The position numbers and the translations under genes were made by a program. This document shows positions 11,543 through 20,721 of a DNA stretch of 64,000 nucleotides, one piece after another. The first letter of the stretch is position 1, and the number at the start of each line of letters is the position of its first letter. The stretch lies in the NCBI GenBank assembly GCA_021234155.1, contig JAJEKV010000032.1:12976283-13040282 (forward strand), in the 5' to 3' direction. This DNA comes from Isoetes taiwanensis. Its lineage: Eukaryota; Streptophyta; Lycopodiopsida; Isoetales; Isoetaceae. The notes under the pieces were generated by a model. The model had not been told where the DNA came from, did no database searches, and worked only from the letters and a program-made list of their open reading frames with translations.

Positions 11543-12833
11543 TTAAGGGGTAACCGTGCATGCTGGGAATCTCGAGAGTGCAATCAGCAGCGATACTCCT
11601 TCCTCGCCTCTGGGGGTGAATTTGCGGTGGATAACCGCTATTCTTCCATCCATCAGCAATGGCAGGTAATAGCGTAATGACCTGTCGTTGCGAGATGGGT
11701 CCTCGGCTACTCGGTATCCAGCTCGGTGTCTGCTTCCGAAATCATCAACCTCCACCGTGGTGAGCTCCCTGTAGTCATTGCATTTCTTTGAAGCCCTCCT
11801 GAGGTCGAATTCGCCTGTCCTATCCCGGGGAGGTGCTGCGGACGAGCTTGCCGTTAGGATGTTTGAGGTCGCATAACGGATCCCCATCTGTTCCTGGAGA
11901 GCAAGGAACTCTTCCTCCGTCGGTAGCTTGTTCTCAGCCTTGTCTGCCTCCATGATCTGCCTGATGTTGCTGTAGGCTTGGATGTCGGAGGTAAACTCTC
12001 CCGTGTAAGTGTCGGCTTCCCTTACTTGGAGGGGGAAGTCAGACTCTCCTCGGACGATGAAGTCGTCCAAGTCTGTTCTTCGGAGTTGGTGCAGCAACTC
12101 TTCAGGTCGGTATTCCCTTTCCCTGCACTCCGGGAGGTTTTGAATGTCGCTTAGGAGCAGAAACTCCTCACCTTCGATTATAATGGGAGCTAGGCTTGTG
12201 ATGCCTAACCCGAGGGGTGGCGCGACTCTGAGAGTCTGCCGGCTTCTTTCGAAGTCTTGCCACTCTCGCTCCGCTTGTCGCTGCTCCTCTGCTAGGTCGA
12301 GCTCAACATCTTCTTCCTCCTCCTCGGATTCCTGTTCATCCGAGTCTTCTTCCTTCCCTTCCTGCTCCTGTTCGTACTGTGTGAGGAGCCGTTGTTCTGC
12401 TGCTACGGCTAATGGATCTACGTCCATGGGGGGAATGGAGGTTTCCCCCACGATGTTCTCGGCACGGTGGGTGAGAAAGATTGCCAGGGCAGTGTTGAAA
12501 GAGAAGTACTTGGTCCTGTTGGCAGTTAGGACCATTGGCTCAGGTGTGCGGTGCGCTTTGTTTGTGAGGTATTTGGCGATGCTCGGGACATCGTCTAATG
12601 CTGCCTGCAGGGACTGTCTAGGAACAAAATATCCTACACAAGGGGGGAGTTGCACTAGCGCTGGTTCTACCCTAGCTTGAAACTCAGTCAGGACTCTACT
12701 ATAAGCTGGGGTCGCGTGCAAGGTTGCTTGGACGTCTACCTCCTTCCTGAAGATCTGGAAGATTTGGTCGACGTCGGCCTCAAGAAGATGATGGCCGTAT
12801 TTTGTACCATCTCTCGGAAATCGAAGTTGCCAT
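11543..12833 (-). pseudogene. Accessory ORF B: acidic protein of unknown function
   Basis: I do not recognise this protein. The likely start is the ATG at 12833-12831 (MATSISERWYKIR), about 113 bases after a TATA box. One indel near 12785 must be bridged to reach the 390-codon open frame. The N-terminal ~130 residues are mixed and could be folded (QIFQIFRKEVDVQATL; KYFSFNTALAIFLTHRAENI). Residues near the middle form a very acidic tract (EDSDEQESEEEEEDVELD). The rest is hydrophilic up to a terminal basic piece. A second frame (11561-11289) continues past the stop with a basic stretch and may be the original C-terminus after another indel. It lies between the histone cassette and gag and could be a structural or chromatin-interacting protein, but nothing in the sequence proves that. 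Confidence 0.6.
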
Positions 12834-12945
12834 TGATTAATTGCGAGAAGAGGGTAACAAACGGTTGCAAGAGCCTCGGGAAGTTGGGAAATCGGCTAGA
12901 AGGGCAGGAGCAGATTTGTAGGGTGCTTTCTGAGAAGTGAGGGGT

Positions 12946-12955
12946 CTATTTATAG
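12946..12955 (-). promoter_or_regulatory. TATA box of accessory ORF B
   Basis: The minus strand reads CTATAAATAG. The likely ATG is about 113 bases downstream. The same 10-mer precedes the H3-like gene at a similar distance, which supports a real internal promoter. Confidence 0.6.
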
Positions 12956-13141
12956 AAAAGGGGAAAACCCTAATTTTTGGATGACTTGAAAATTTCCTAG
13001 GGTTGGGTAATTCTAGCCTATCTGAGGTCAAAATAGGAGTTTGAGGACTATAGGAGATGCTTGAACAAGGCTAGGTTACCTAAAAGATGCTATGCAGTAG
13101 GTTGAAGGTGACTTTAACAAGTCCTGGTGAAGAATTGGTAA

Positions 13142-13215
13142 GAGGTCTCACAGCTTGCGCCTCGCTTCAATCCTAACTTTTTGTTTCGCGACGAGGCGCG
13201 AGCTGTGAGACATCA
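13142..13215. repeat. Hairpin repeat, copy 1
   Basis: This is a 74-bp imperfect palindrome. The arms GTCTCACAGCTTGCGCCTCG and CGAGGCGCGAGCTGTGAGAC differ at one position and enclose a ~27-nt loop. It is identical to the 13341-13414 copy as far as I can read. It lies downstream of the H3-like gene in sense orientation. Confidence 0.88.
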
Positions 13216-13340
13216 GTCCCATTTCGATTAAAGGTGTCCAATTTGGGTAAACTAATGGTGTAAGGGTGATGGGCTCATCAAATTAGGCAGAATCGACCCC
13301 TTATTTGGTCGATTTGGAGCTGTTTTGGTCAAGTTTGGGC

Positions 13341-13414
13341 GAGGTCTCACAGCTTGCGCCTCGCTTCAATCCTAACTTTTTGTTTCGCGACGAGGCGCGA
13401 GCTGTGAGACATCA
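13341..13414. repeat. Hairpin repeat, copy 2
   Basis: This is the same 74-bp palindrome as copy 1, in the same orientation and 199 bp away. It ends about 140 bp beyond the stop codon of the H3-like gene. Confidence 0.88.
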
Positions 13415-13557
13415 TGTCTCTCGGCTCCCAAATGTCCTATTTTACTGAAATAAAAGCTAAAACTTATTAATTTGCTCTAATTAGTCAAGTTTATGTCATC
13501 AAAGTAGACAAAATTGCTCTATATTACAAAATTTTTAATTATTTACAACAAAAGTTT

Positions 13558-14779
13558 CTAAGGGCGTTCTCCCTTAATGCGGGTCGCAAGACTCATGTCT
13601 TGTCGCATCAAGGTTACCCGCTTGGCGTGGATAGTGCAGGCTGTTGAATCTTCAAAATGTTGTACTATCTTTGCCTCAGCCGCCTCTTGCATTGCTAGCA
13701 GCGCGCCCTCTGTGACTCTAAAGTCTGTTCTATAGGCTCGCATAACTTCACGCACCAACCGAGCCGGCGAAGGGGCACGGGGATTAGGAGACCGAAGCTC
13801 TTGTTTGGAAGTGTCTAATCTCCCTTAGCAGCTCTTCTCTCTACCTCCTTCCTATCCGCTTTCTTCCTGGGTGGCGGCTTGGGAACCTTGGGCTTCGGTG
13901 GTGGCGGCCTTAAGGTTTGCTGCTTCGTTGGTCGCCCTCCCTCGATGAACTTAACTCTGTTTTCTTCATAATATTTGTTATAGGCCTCCCATTTCTTCAT
14001 GTAGGCCTCGTGCTCCCTCATCTTTCTCTCATAAATCTTCACCCTGTCGGTGACGTAGGCTTCCCGGGCGGGTCGTGGTTGCTTCTTTCTATCCCATGCC
14101 GGGTACTCAGGGGGCTTCTGCACTTGGTCTTCTTTGGGGGTTGCTTTCAGTGCCGGCTGCTCAGGTACTTCTTGCTCGTCACCTGGATTCTTGGAAGAGC
14201 TTCCACCTGCAGCGTTAGGGTTGAAGTCCCCATCAGAAGAGTCGTCGGAAGGGTTTGGGGGTTCGTCAGGTTGCCGCTCCTTGATGATAATGTTGGGGTT
14301 CGGCCTCTTCCTTGGCGGGCAGTCCTTTGTTCTCCTTATGCCAGCCACGAACTTCCCTTTTGCTTCCTTCTTTTCTTCTGCTGTCTTTTGTTCCTCCTCC
14401 TTCCTTTTCCTCTTTTTGTCCTCCCTTTCTCTTGCTTGGCATTTCGTACTTCACGATGAATCTTCTAAGGTTCGCTACCTCCTACGGCTCCAAACCCGAT
14501 CACTTGCTCATCCGCTTGTTCTGTTTGTCGGATCTCCCGCTCTATTTCTTCATACACCTCCCTCGTCTCGTCGTCCATGGAGTTTGGTGATGTGGCCTCG
14601 TCCTCCACCTGCTGGTTGAAGACATCGATCAAATCAGAGGTGTCTTGCTCTTCGTCCGAAGGCGAACGATCCCCTCTTGCGAGCCTCTCACGAAGCATCT
14701 TCCGAATGATCTCTGTCTCAGTGGCGCTGGTGGTTTCGCCTGGGCGACGCTTCCTTGCGGTCTGTTTGGTTCGGGCCAT
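13558..14779 (-). pseudogene. Histone H3-like protein gene carried by the chromovirus (tail + long linker + histone fold)
   Basis: The first frame (14779-14465) starts MARTKQTARK, identical to histone H3 residues 1-9 plus initiator Met. It includes Lys4 and Lys9 and then diverges (RRPGETTSATE; Ser10 is replaced by Arg). An acidic and then Lys/Arg/Pro-rich linker follows, with a charged helical segment around 13980-14060, continuing in other frames to 13815. The last piece, read from about 13800, gives [16 protein letters not shown] and then [25 protein letters not shown] and [10 protein letters not shown] with the stop at 13558. By hand this matches the H3 fold at 37 of 67 positions from RLVRE to the end, including Cys110 and His113 equivalents; Lys79 is Arg. 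Breaks at ~14465, ~14400 and ~13816 disable this copy or reflect sequence errors. A TATA box lies ~100 bases upstream. CENH3 is less likely because both tail and C-terminus follow canonical H3. Confidence 0.9.
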
Positions 14780-14879
14780 GTTTTACGGATCGTCAATCGG
14801 ATGAAAGCGCCGAAAGATCGCCTAAGTTGGGAAGAGCGGATTTCTAGGGCTTGGACGAAAAAATGAGTGGGTTCTACAT

Positions 14880-14889
14880 CTATTTATAG
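14880..14889 (-). promoter_or_regulatory. TATA box of the H3-like gene
   Basis: The minus strand reads CTATAAATAG, about 100 bases before the ATG at 14779. It sits well inside the element, after the PBS, so it would drive an internal transcript separate from the genomic LTR transcript. Confidence 0.62.
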
Positions 14890-14989
14890 CTTGGGGAATT
14901 TTAGGTCAAAACTCAAGTTGCTCTGTTTAACATGCTAAGGCACCAATTTATCTAAAACTTATACTTATTTCAGACTTTTTCTACCTATT

Positions 14990-15060
14990 GGTCTCACAGC
15001 TTGCGCCTCGTTCCAATACTAATGTTTAGTTTTTGCGACCGGTAGCGTGAGATCTCATAC
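14990..15060. repeat. Hairpin repeat, diverged copy 3
   Basis: The left arm GTCTCACAGCTTGCGCCTCG is intact. The loop and right arm are diverged (GCGACCGGTAGCGTGAGATC). It lies upstream of the H3-like gene in sense orientation, beyond its TATA box. Confidence 0.75.
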
Positions 15061-15175
15061 ATTTCTAGGGTTTTTAGGTAATTAAAACATGCTATTCTAA
15101 CTAATTCCTATCTTAGAATTAGCCTTACCACATTATTTATCTCAAATTCATCATGTTTTGGTATTCTTGATTCGA

Positions 15176-15243
15176 TGTCTCACGACTTAGCCTCGCTTCA
15201 AAAACAAAAGTTAGTTTTGCGACCAAGCGGAAATGTGAGACCA
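15176..15243. repeat. Hairpin repeat, diverged copy 4
   Basis: It has the same layout as the other copies: GTCTCACGACTTAGCCTCGC, a loop containing AAAAGTTAGTTTTGCGACC, then AAATGTGAGACC. Arm pairing is weaker. It lies 186 bp from copy 3, close to the 199-bp spacing of copies 1 and 2. Confidence 0.7.
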
Positions 15244-15432
15244 CCTCACTTGGAAAATTTTGGCTCATTTTTTAATCTTGTTAAATTCCAATTCACTTAA
15301 TTGTTACTAGCTTAGCATAACTACAAAGGTGAGAAAAAAATTTTTCCCACTTTTCGAGGCTTGAGGATCCTATCAAGTTAGTACTCATTGGGGAACATGG
15401 TCGGTGCTTTGCTCTTGGTCTCCAAGAACATT

Positions 15433-15443
15433 GCTCGATACCA
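15433..15443 (-). other. Primer-binding site of the chromovirus
   Basis: The minus strand reads TGGTATCGAGC, a near match to TGGTATCAGAGC, the complement of the plant initiator-tRNA-Met 3' end. It lies two to three bases from the LTR end. The related LTR at 48820 has the exact motif. Confidence 0.85.
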
Positions 15444-15446
15444 TCG

Positions 15447-17021
15447 TGGCGCCCCCTACTGTTATCTCACGGTGCACTCACCGTATACAAACGGGAGTTC
15501 TTCCCCACACCAGCTCCATGCCGATACAAGGCCCTCCACATATCATCGCACCCGTGAACGAAGTCTCGATTGGGAAGAGTGAAGGTGTCATTCTACCCCC
15601 GTCTCCCTCGGGGCCTACCTAGCCTGGAAGCGTAAACATACATGTCAGTAGCACATACATCAACATCCTGTGACCATCTCAAGGATGGTCCTCCTCATAT
15701 CTGCATAGACAAAGATCAAGACATCACATAGGGGATTCTACCCAAGGCTCGGAGACTCAAAGGATGGTGACGGCTTGGGTCTCCGTGAGTTCAAGGGCGA
15801 TGAATTCATGGCAATGGATTTGGCTGGCATAAGAACATGGCATAGGGTTGTCCACTCCATCCGCCCCTCCCCGTGCACACTTTGCGAGTAGGTTGAAAAG
15901 TGCCGGGACTGACCGTAGGCTCACGGGATGCATAGCCGAAGGGGCTATTCCCGGGTCTCATCCTCCCGGTTCGATGGGGCAGGTAGGGATCACTCCCTCC
16001 AGGAGATCTACATGCTAACTCAAGGTGACTAGAGGGCCTTTGCCCTGTGAGACCATTGAACCCTTTGGAAAGTGTACACCACTTCACGGGTGTCGAGCCC
16101 ATGCCTTACCCACTTTTCGGTGGTAAGCCATCAGACCTAGTCACAATGATCCCTGTAGGCTTTACACACCGGGGGATCGTTCAAGAATCGGGACATGAAT
16201 CTCCTTCTTAGCGGCCTCGGCCCCTTCACCCACAACCCGGTGTGGCTCTTGTACAGGGCCGAATCTGATTGTGCTAGAGAGGCTACTCTAGGAGCATCAA
16301 CTACAAGCTTTAGGGCCTCTACCCCCCTTCCCAATACAAGGAGTTCACAGAAATACATCATCCAAATATATCACAGAAGAGCTAAAGAACTAGATCTAAT
16401 CATAGAGTTAGGTTCTTTAGTTAGTGTCCGAGATCTAAGATCTAGATAGCTACTATGGGCAATTTAATAGTCTAAACCTACTGATTCTATGACTAGAAGA
16501 CGGTTTAAGCTATTAAATTGACCAAATACCTGATCCTTGAGTGGCTCCTCCTGACCTGAGTTCAACCATCCTGGCCGAAGCTGATCAATTCAGTGGAAAC
16601 CGATGGCGCAATTCGGCATGGGCGGGCGGGGGAGGCGGTTTTGGCTCCTGGGGCAGCCAAAACTGAGCTCTAAAACCCTAAGGACGAAAACTAGCAAGCT
16701 AGGGTTTTCCTACCCTAAATAGACATGGGGGTTTAGGCTAGGGTTTCCAATTACCCAATTTGGCATGTGGGATAATTGGAAAGGCCCCACTTGCCTTTAG
16801 TGGCTAGGTGGCAAAATATGCCAACATGGAAAGGTGTGCCCTCATTAATGTGCACATGTGCACATTAATAATATATGAACACTCCTAGTAAGTTGCCCCC
16901 TAGGGCTACTTACCTGGCTATCCGTTGGCGTACACGTCAATCGGGGTGGCGTACGCTGCGTGACGTGGCAAGCATACAATGTACGCCCCGGGCCGTTATC
17001 TCTTGTCTTTGGAACGTCACA
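15447..17021 (-). repeat. 5' LTR of the chromovirus
   Basis: This ~1,575-bp LTR is alignable along its whole length with 3880-5447. The inner terminus has drifted (TGGCGCCCCC where the other copy has TGTGACGTCCCC). The outer terminus GAACGTCACA is intact and abuts the ATTGG duplication. As the element is antisense, transcription of the genomic RNA would start here. Confidence 0.92.
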
Positions 17022-17026
17022 ATTGG

Positions 17027-19617
17027 ATCCTGGGGGGGGGGACCTAAACAACACCCCCCAATGGCTTGGAAACAAGATTAATATATCCAGAAGTGAAAGA
17101 GCAGAGTGGGATAACATGCTGCAGGATACAGGATTAGTATATGTACCCTCTGCCAATTCTAAATTCACTTGGTCCAACAAAAGACAAGGAGCTGAGAGAA
17201 CCTATTGCACATTGGATAGATTCTATGTCATAAATCCTAATATCTCCTGCCTTGACAACTGCATAGTCACTGGAGATGATGGGAATATCCTGTCAGATCA
17301 TTTCCCTCAAATTATGGAAATTCCTGAAGCTCAAACTACTACCAAACCCACAAACTCCCCTTTCAAATTTAACTGCTCCCTGCTAGGTAACCCCAGTTTT
17401 ATCTCTGAATTCAGGAGTTTCTACCTCACTCAACCTGCAGTAGGGAGACATCAATCTATGAAAGAATTCAGCAGGAAATTAAAAATCTGTAAAAATTGGA
17501 TTAAAGAATGGGGAAAAGCTAGGCAAGCAAAATGCAGAGAGGAAAAGAATAAGCTCTTAAAAGAAATGAAGGATAGCAGACAGGAACTAGAGCTCAACCC
17601 TTTGAGTGCAAATCTTCATAAACAGGAGATATTACTGGAAAATAACATCAAGGCCATAGAGGAGAAAGAAGCAAAAGGTATGGCCTTAAGAGCAAAGATT
17701 TGCCAATACAATAAGATGGATCAAGGCAGTTCAAAATATTTCTTCAGAGTTGCTAAGAATAAACTTATCAATAATTCCATTACTGTGGTGGAACACGAAA
17801 ATGGGGACAAAATTGAGGATGAGCAAGACATTAAGGCAGATTTTCTGGAACAATATAGCAACATGTTCAAAGGAGCTGAATACAGTGTTGAAGAAGAAGA
17901 GGCTATGAACAATTTTTTCAAAAACATCCCAGTAACTAAGACCATGGAGGAAGATCTAGATGGTTACCCTGATGATAAGGAGGTGTTGCAAGCCTTAAAG
18001 AACATGGAAAAAGGCAAAAGCCCAGGGCCTGATGGTTTCCCCCCTGAGTTTTTTCTAACCTTCTGGATAGTGATGAAGGAAGACTTTATGGAATTTATCA
18101 AGGGAGCATGGGATGCAGCCTCTATTTACCCAGCCTTTAACTCCAATCTTATCACTTTGATCCCTAAGGTCAAGAATCCCAGCAAAATAAATGATTGGAG
18201 ACCTATATCTCTGACCAATACTACCTACAAAATTCTAGCCAAGATTCCCTCCTTTCGGATCCTTATGCATTTGCACAATTCAGTCAGCACCTGCCAATCA
18301 GGTTTTTTTTCTGGTAGGTTTATTCTAGACAATTACATTGCAGCCAGTGAAGCAATCCATTGGAACAGACTCTCTAAACAAAATTGCATGCTCCTCAAGC
18401 TAGACTTTAAAAGAGCTTATGATTCTATAACATGGCCCTTCTTAAAGAGAGCTATGCTTCATATAGGTATCCATCAGACTCTCATAGATAAGATCATGGC
18501 TCTCAACAATCTTGCTTCTTCTAGCCTGATCATTAATGGATCCCCCAGCAAATTTTTCCCTATAAGAAAGGGTGTTAGGCAACCTTATCTCTTCCTTTGT
18601 GTTGCAGAAATGCTCACGAGATGTGTACAAGGTCTTCAACAGCAACAACAGATTCAGGGATTGCAAATGCCAGGGTCAGACAAGCAGCTTACCATCATGC
18701 AGTATGCAGATGATACTTTTATCCTCTTAAAAGCCAATCAGAACAGCTTTGATGCCTTGCTGAACAGCATTCAAAACTTTGCTAGTGTCTCAGGGGTCCA
18801 TCTCAACCTAAACAAATGCAGCATTCTCTGGGAGAACCCCACTGAGGATTTAGATACTGGTGGTATTAAAGTTAACCCCCCTAATCAGGCCATCACCCTA
18901 CTTGGTCTCCCCCTAGCTATTAACCTTCCCAATAAAGAGGTGTGGAGACCTATTGTGAACAGAATTAGGAAGAAACTTCTCTCCCTTTCCCCCAACTGAT
19001 CTTTTGCTGGCAGAGTTCTTACTGCAAATGTGGTGTTAGCCAGCACCCATGTTTATTTCTCCTCGGCTCTCATTGCTAATAAAGAATCTTATAATGACAT
19101 AGAAAAATGTCTGAGGGAATACATCTGGAAAGGAATGCATTTTGTTAGGTGGGAGGAAATCACTCACAGCAAAAAAGAAGGTGGTCTAGGGCTGAAAATT
19201 CTTCATAAGCACAGCCAGGCTTTGGGTGCTAAATATGTCTGGAAAGCTATAAATGGCTGGAACTCCCCTGCCATGGAGTTCATTAGATATTGGTTACAAG
19301 CTAGTAGACCTTTTGGTATGAAGAAATATGCTCACCACATCCCAGATTCTATGTACTACCAGTTCAAGAGTGCCCCCAATACTTCCCCCCTAATGAGGAA
19401 AATATTTGAGGCTTGGAATCTTGTTGCAGAGGGTTTTGAGTTGATAGTGCCAATTTTTCCCTATTCTGGTCACCCATTTTTGCTAAAGAAAATGATGTTT
19501 GCTGGGCTCTCAAGCACCCACAAATATGGAAAAAGTGGAAAGAGGCAGGGGTCACTCAGCTGCAACATCTGTGGGAAGGAGATAAATGGAGCAGCTGGGA
19601 AAGTATTAAACAGATAG
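17027..19617 (+). pseudogene. LINE ORF2 continued: endonuclease end and reverse transcriptase
   Basis: This resumes the frame cut at 3879. GGGDLNN completes the endonuclease together with LDRFYV and SDHFP. The RT domain follows: KSPGPDGFPPEFF, LIPKVKNPSKINDWRPISL, KLDFKRAYDSITWPF and the active site YADD at 18703-18714. Several defects are visible. A run of ten G at the junction leaves the frame one base off relative to the upstream part. The ILAK-IPSFRI segment lacks the usual anchor residues, with a shift or small deletion. GVRQ runs directly into PYLFL, so the usual GCPLS block is missing. An in-frame TGA stands at 18997-18999, after which the same frame continues (SFAGRVLTANVVLASTHVYF) to 19617. 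Confidence 0.9.
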
Positions 19618-20721
19618 TCAAGGGCAAGAAAATAGACAAAGTAATTTTTGATACTATTATGGTTGTTGCTAGTACCCAGAGTGAGTGTACCAAAGAATCC
19701 TGACTGGCATATTATGAACTCAGACCAATACAAAGTTGCTTTAGGATATAGAGTTCTTGCCCCATCCAAATCCTTGACCCAGGCTGCCAATTGGCATGTT
19801 CCCAATAAGCACCTCATTAAAATCTTGAGAAATAATTGGAGGTCCTATTCACAACCTAAAATGCAAATGTTCATTTGGAGATGTATCCACAACGCTCTTC
19901 CCTCCAATTATAATATGTTTAAGAGACTATTAGTCATATGTTTGATTGCCCCAAAATCAGCATCATGGACCTTTTGAAGGGATCAAACAACTTCCTGAAC
20001 AATATTAGGCAAACTGCTCTCTGGATTATTTGGAAACACAGGAACAGGGTTAATTATTCAAATCAAAGGGTGGATATAGCTTGGATGAAAGTAGCTTTTC
20101 AGATCGAGATCTCCAAAATTGCTATGGCTCATAAAAACAGTAAACAAGACAAAGCTGATTGTGCCTGGCTGTCAATTGGGAAATTTGTTGGTTTATACAA
20201 TGTCTTTGTTTGTTATGATATGCTTATTGCTGATGATCATTTCATGGTTTTCAGAGCTGCTGATTGCCCTTACAACGAGGATGAACTGTAAGCCTAATCT
20301 TCCTGACTTGTCTAATTTTGCTGCTGCTACAGAAATTTTTAATAACCAGCAACATTGGTCCTTGTCCCCTTCCATTGATGAAGACCTGAAAAAGCTTAAA
20401 CCTTTCCTGCTCAATGGTTATCAAGCTCACATCCTTGACAGATTCCTATTTTGCTATGAAACGTTGTTAACTGAGGATCAATTCTCTCAATTCAGAGACA
20501 TGTTTTACCATCACAAAGCCCTACAGGACGGCCATGGGGAAGCCATTATCCTCTCTTCTGAAACAGCCCCTCTTTGGTTCTTTGCCTTCCCACCTGAATG
20601 GAATGAGATTGGCTGGCAGATAGACCCGGTGGCTTCAGACCTGGAGAGTCAGACTCGGATTTGGATTTTCTGGTACAAGATCCTTCCTCCTGATCGAGCT
20701 ACCTTGCCTACACTGCTGTAA
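19618..20721 (+). pseudogene. LINE ORF2 C-terminal region (zf-RVT and tail), fragmented
   Basis: One frame (19648-19977) keeps the zf-RVT-like pattern of plant L1: WHVPNKHLIKILRNNWRSYS, then QMFIWRCIHNALP. The next frame (from about 19971) has LWIIWKHRNRVNYSN, the common tail motif of these elements. The last open frame (to 20721) continues with hydrophilic sequence ending LPPDRATLPTLL. I know no function for that last part. The breaks between the three frames make the region non-coding as it stands. The 3' UTR and poly(A) follow. Confidence 0.75.

Larger units (their letters stand above)
3880..17021 (-). mobile_element. Ty3/gypsy chromovirus carrying a histone H3-like gene, inserted in the LINE
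   Basis: This is a 13,142-bp LTR retrotransposon lying antisense to the LINE. The target duplication ATTGG is at 3875-3879 and 17022-17026. LTR termini are TGTGACGTCC...GAACGTCACA. The PBS (15433-15443) lies next to the right LTR and the purine tract (5448-5461, minus strand) next to the left one. The sense order is LTR, PBS, hairpin repeats, H3-like gene, hairpin repeats, acidic protein gene, gag-like region, protease, RT, RNase H, integrase, chromodomain, PPT, LTR. All coding parts contain indels, so this copy is not autonomous. At 13.1 kb it is longer than a typical chromovirus because of about 4 kb of accessory sequence (roughly 11.3-15.4 kb) between PBS and gag. Confidence 0.94.

Noticed and set aside
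13815-14465. Introns joining the tail, linker and fold of the H3-like gene
   Set aside because: The only GT...AG pairs at the breaks are about 20 bases apart or give no frame. One-base indels explain the breaks better, and the same type of break is present across pol.
13917-14619. Plus-strand frames of 160-180 codons opposite the histone gene linker
   Set aside because: They are hydrophobic, low-complexity complements of a Lys/Glu/Pro-rich coding strand. The minus strand has the H3 tail and fold.
13558-14779. Centromeric histone CENH3 as the source of the H3-like gene
   Set aside because: The tail is canonical ARTKQTARK and the fold ends IKGERP like H3. CENH3 tails diverge after ARTK and their C-termini end differently. 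It was kept only as a remote option.
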